64,000 nucleotides of DNA from Exiguobacterium sp. TNDT2 (GTDB lineage: Bacteria > Bacillota > Bacilli > Exiguobacteriales > Exiguobacteriaceae): the NCBI RefSeq assembly GCF_003331145.1, contig NZ_QLVE01000023.1, positions 34,545 through 98,544 on the forward strand. The letters are read 5' to 3'. The position numbers and the translations under genes are program-made. The stretch's first letter is position 1; each line of letters starts with the position of its first letter. The notes beneath the pieces are model-generated. The model did not search any database, was not told the origin of the DNA, and saw only the letters and a program-made list of their open reading frames with translations. Positions 63,527 through 64,000 of the stretch are shown in pieces.

Positions 63527-64000
63527 AATATCCCTCAATTCTCAAACGTATTAATATATTATTCATTTAGTTAAAATGATAAATATTATGTATTGAATAT
63601 AAAGCGACGAGTATATTTAAAATGGAAATAATATAGTTAACCAAAAATCACCTTTTCGCCCTGTGGCGTAAAGGTGATTTTTGGTTTCTTAAGAGACTAA
63701 CTAAAAGGGAGAGGGAATGATGAGTTGAGTATCCTTTAAGGTGATAAGAAAAATATACAAGAGTGTTGTTTTTCTGTCCGCAGGTGTTGATATCTAGACA
63801 ATAAGTTCTTGTAAAATGCAAAAGTATAAACGGTGATGTAATAAAAATAAAATATACTACTAAACCTTTGAATTTCGCTATTTTATAATGGACTGACAAA
63901 AAAATGAATTCATAAAACACTTAGAAAGCCGTAGGACATACGTAAGATATACTAAGATATTTATTTTTCTGAAAATTATATACTTTCTAATATTTGGATT
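63527..64000. other. AT-rich tail without recognisable genes
   Basis: The last 470 bases are strongly AT-rich. Apart from the hairpin listed next I see no open frame with a ribosome binding site, no repeat ends and no RNA gene. A 90-codon reverse frame at 63920-63648 overlaps the hairpin and lacks support. Confidence 0.6.
63640..63685. terminator. Long bidirectional hairpin
   Basis: ACCAAAAATCACCTTT-CGCC pairs with GGCG-AAAGGTGATTTTTGGT (one mismatch, four-base loop). The A and T tracts in the arms let it terminate from both sides. No gene reaches it clearly within the window. Confidence 0.7.

Noticed and set aside
63648..63920. 90-codon reverse frame in the AT-rich tail
   Set aside because: Ends inside the arm of a strong hairpin, has no ribosome binding site and no recognisable domain.
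1..64000. tRNA, rRNA, prophage, complete insertion sequence or CRISPR array
   Set aside because: No cloverleaf, rRNA core sequence, integrase, transposase, phage structural gene or repeat-spacer array was recognised by reading either strand.

Overview
The window reads as a chromosomal segment of a low-to-moderate GC Gram-positive bacterium of the Bacilli. It looks most like Exiguobacterium: strong AGGAGG-type ribosome binding sites, frequent GTG and TTG starts, GatCAB, DgkB, DegV, YtpP-like, YxlEFG-like and TmrB-like genes, bacterial nitric oxide synthase and a secreted type I pullulanase. The genus call is inference; no rRNA or tRNA gene is present to anchor it.

Layout. 0-2 kb: start of an acyltransferase, then a chrA-padR chromate unit. 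2-12 kb: a PAS/GGDEF/HD-GYP c-di-GMP enzyme, a three-gene ABC exporter whose ATPase is frameshifted, a CsbD stress protein, a secreted CAP/SH3 protein, and a YxlEFG-like exporter whose permease carries an in-frame amber codon. 11.6-13.6 kb: UspA and SulP. 13.8-19.6 kb: an arsenic operon arsR-arsD-arsA-(IscA-like)-arsB-(CoA-disulfide reductase/rhodanese). 19.6-31.4 kb: an unknown gene, a membrane GGDEF protein, pullulanase under two cre-like sites, a PAS-like protein, nitric oxide synthase, DegV, a thioredoxin-like protein, DUF5996 and an AlbA_2 regulator. 31.4-37.3 kb: an FtsX-type ABC pair, a second DegV and another membrane GGDEF protein. 37.3-43 kb: a protein made of homing-endonuclease-associated repeats, UppP, and an FMN riboswitch with ribD-ribE-ribBA-ribH. 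43-53 kb: a hybrid kinase with an HD-GYP response regulator, P5C dehydrogenase, a lipoprotein, Bcp, an AGCS symporter, an intergenic repeat element and a chemotaxis receptor. 53-59 kb: housekeeping gatCAB-dgkB-rlmCD. 59-64 kb: a more AT-rich accessory stretch of small poorly known genes (DUF4839 lipoprotein, DUF1643, DUF7000, Imm-5-like) followed by a broken tmrB-like gene and an AT-rich tail.

How the genes work together. Four loci make or degrade c-di-GMP: one dual enzyme, two cyclases, and one HD-GYP regulator with an altered GYP motif. The arsenic operon couples sensing, chaperoning, ATP-driven efflux and thiol redox chemistry, and contains an unusual vicinal-cysteine IscA-like protein. 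The riboflavin operon is a complete textbook unit. A recurring theme is gene damage: a 5-bp tandem duplication, an amber codon replacing an expected Trp, a symporter whose best start codon is ATA, and a tmrB-like gene lacking a start and carrying an amber codon. Either this lineage is losing transport and resistance genes, or some of these are sequence errors. No CRISPR array, prophage, complete insertion sequence or RNA gene other than the FMN riboswitch was seen.
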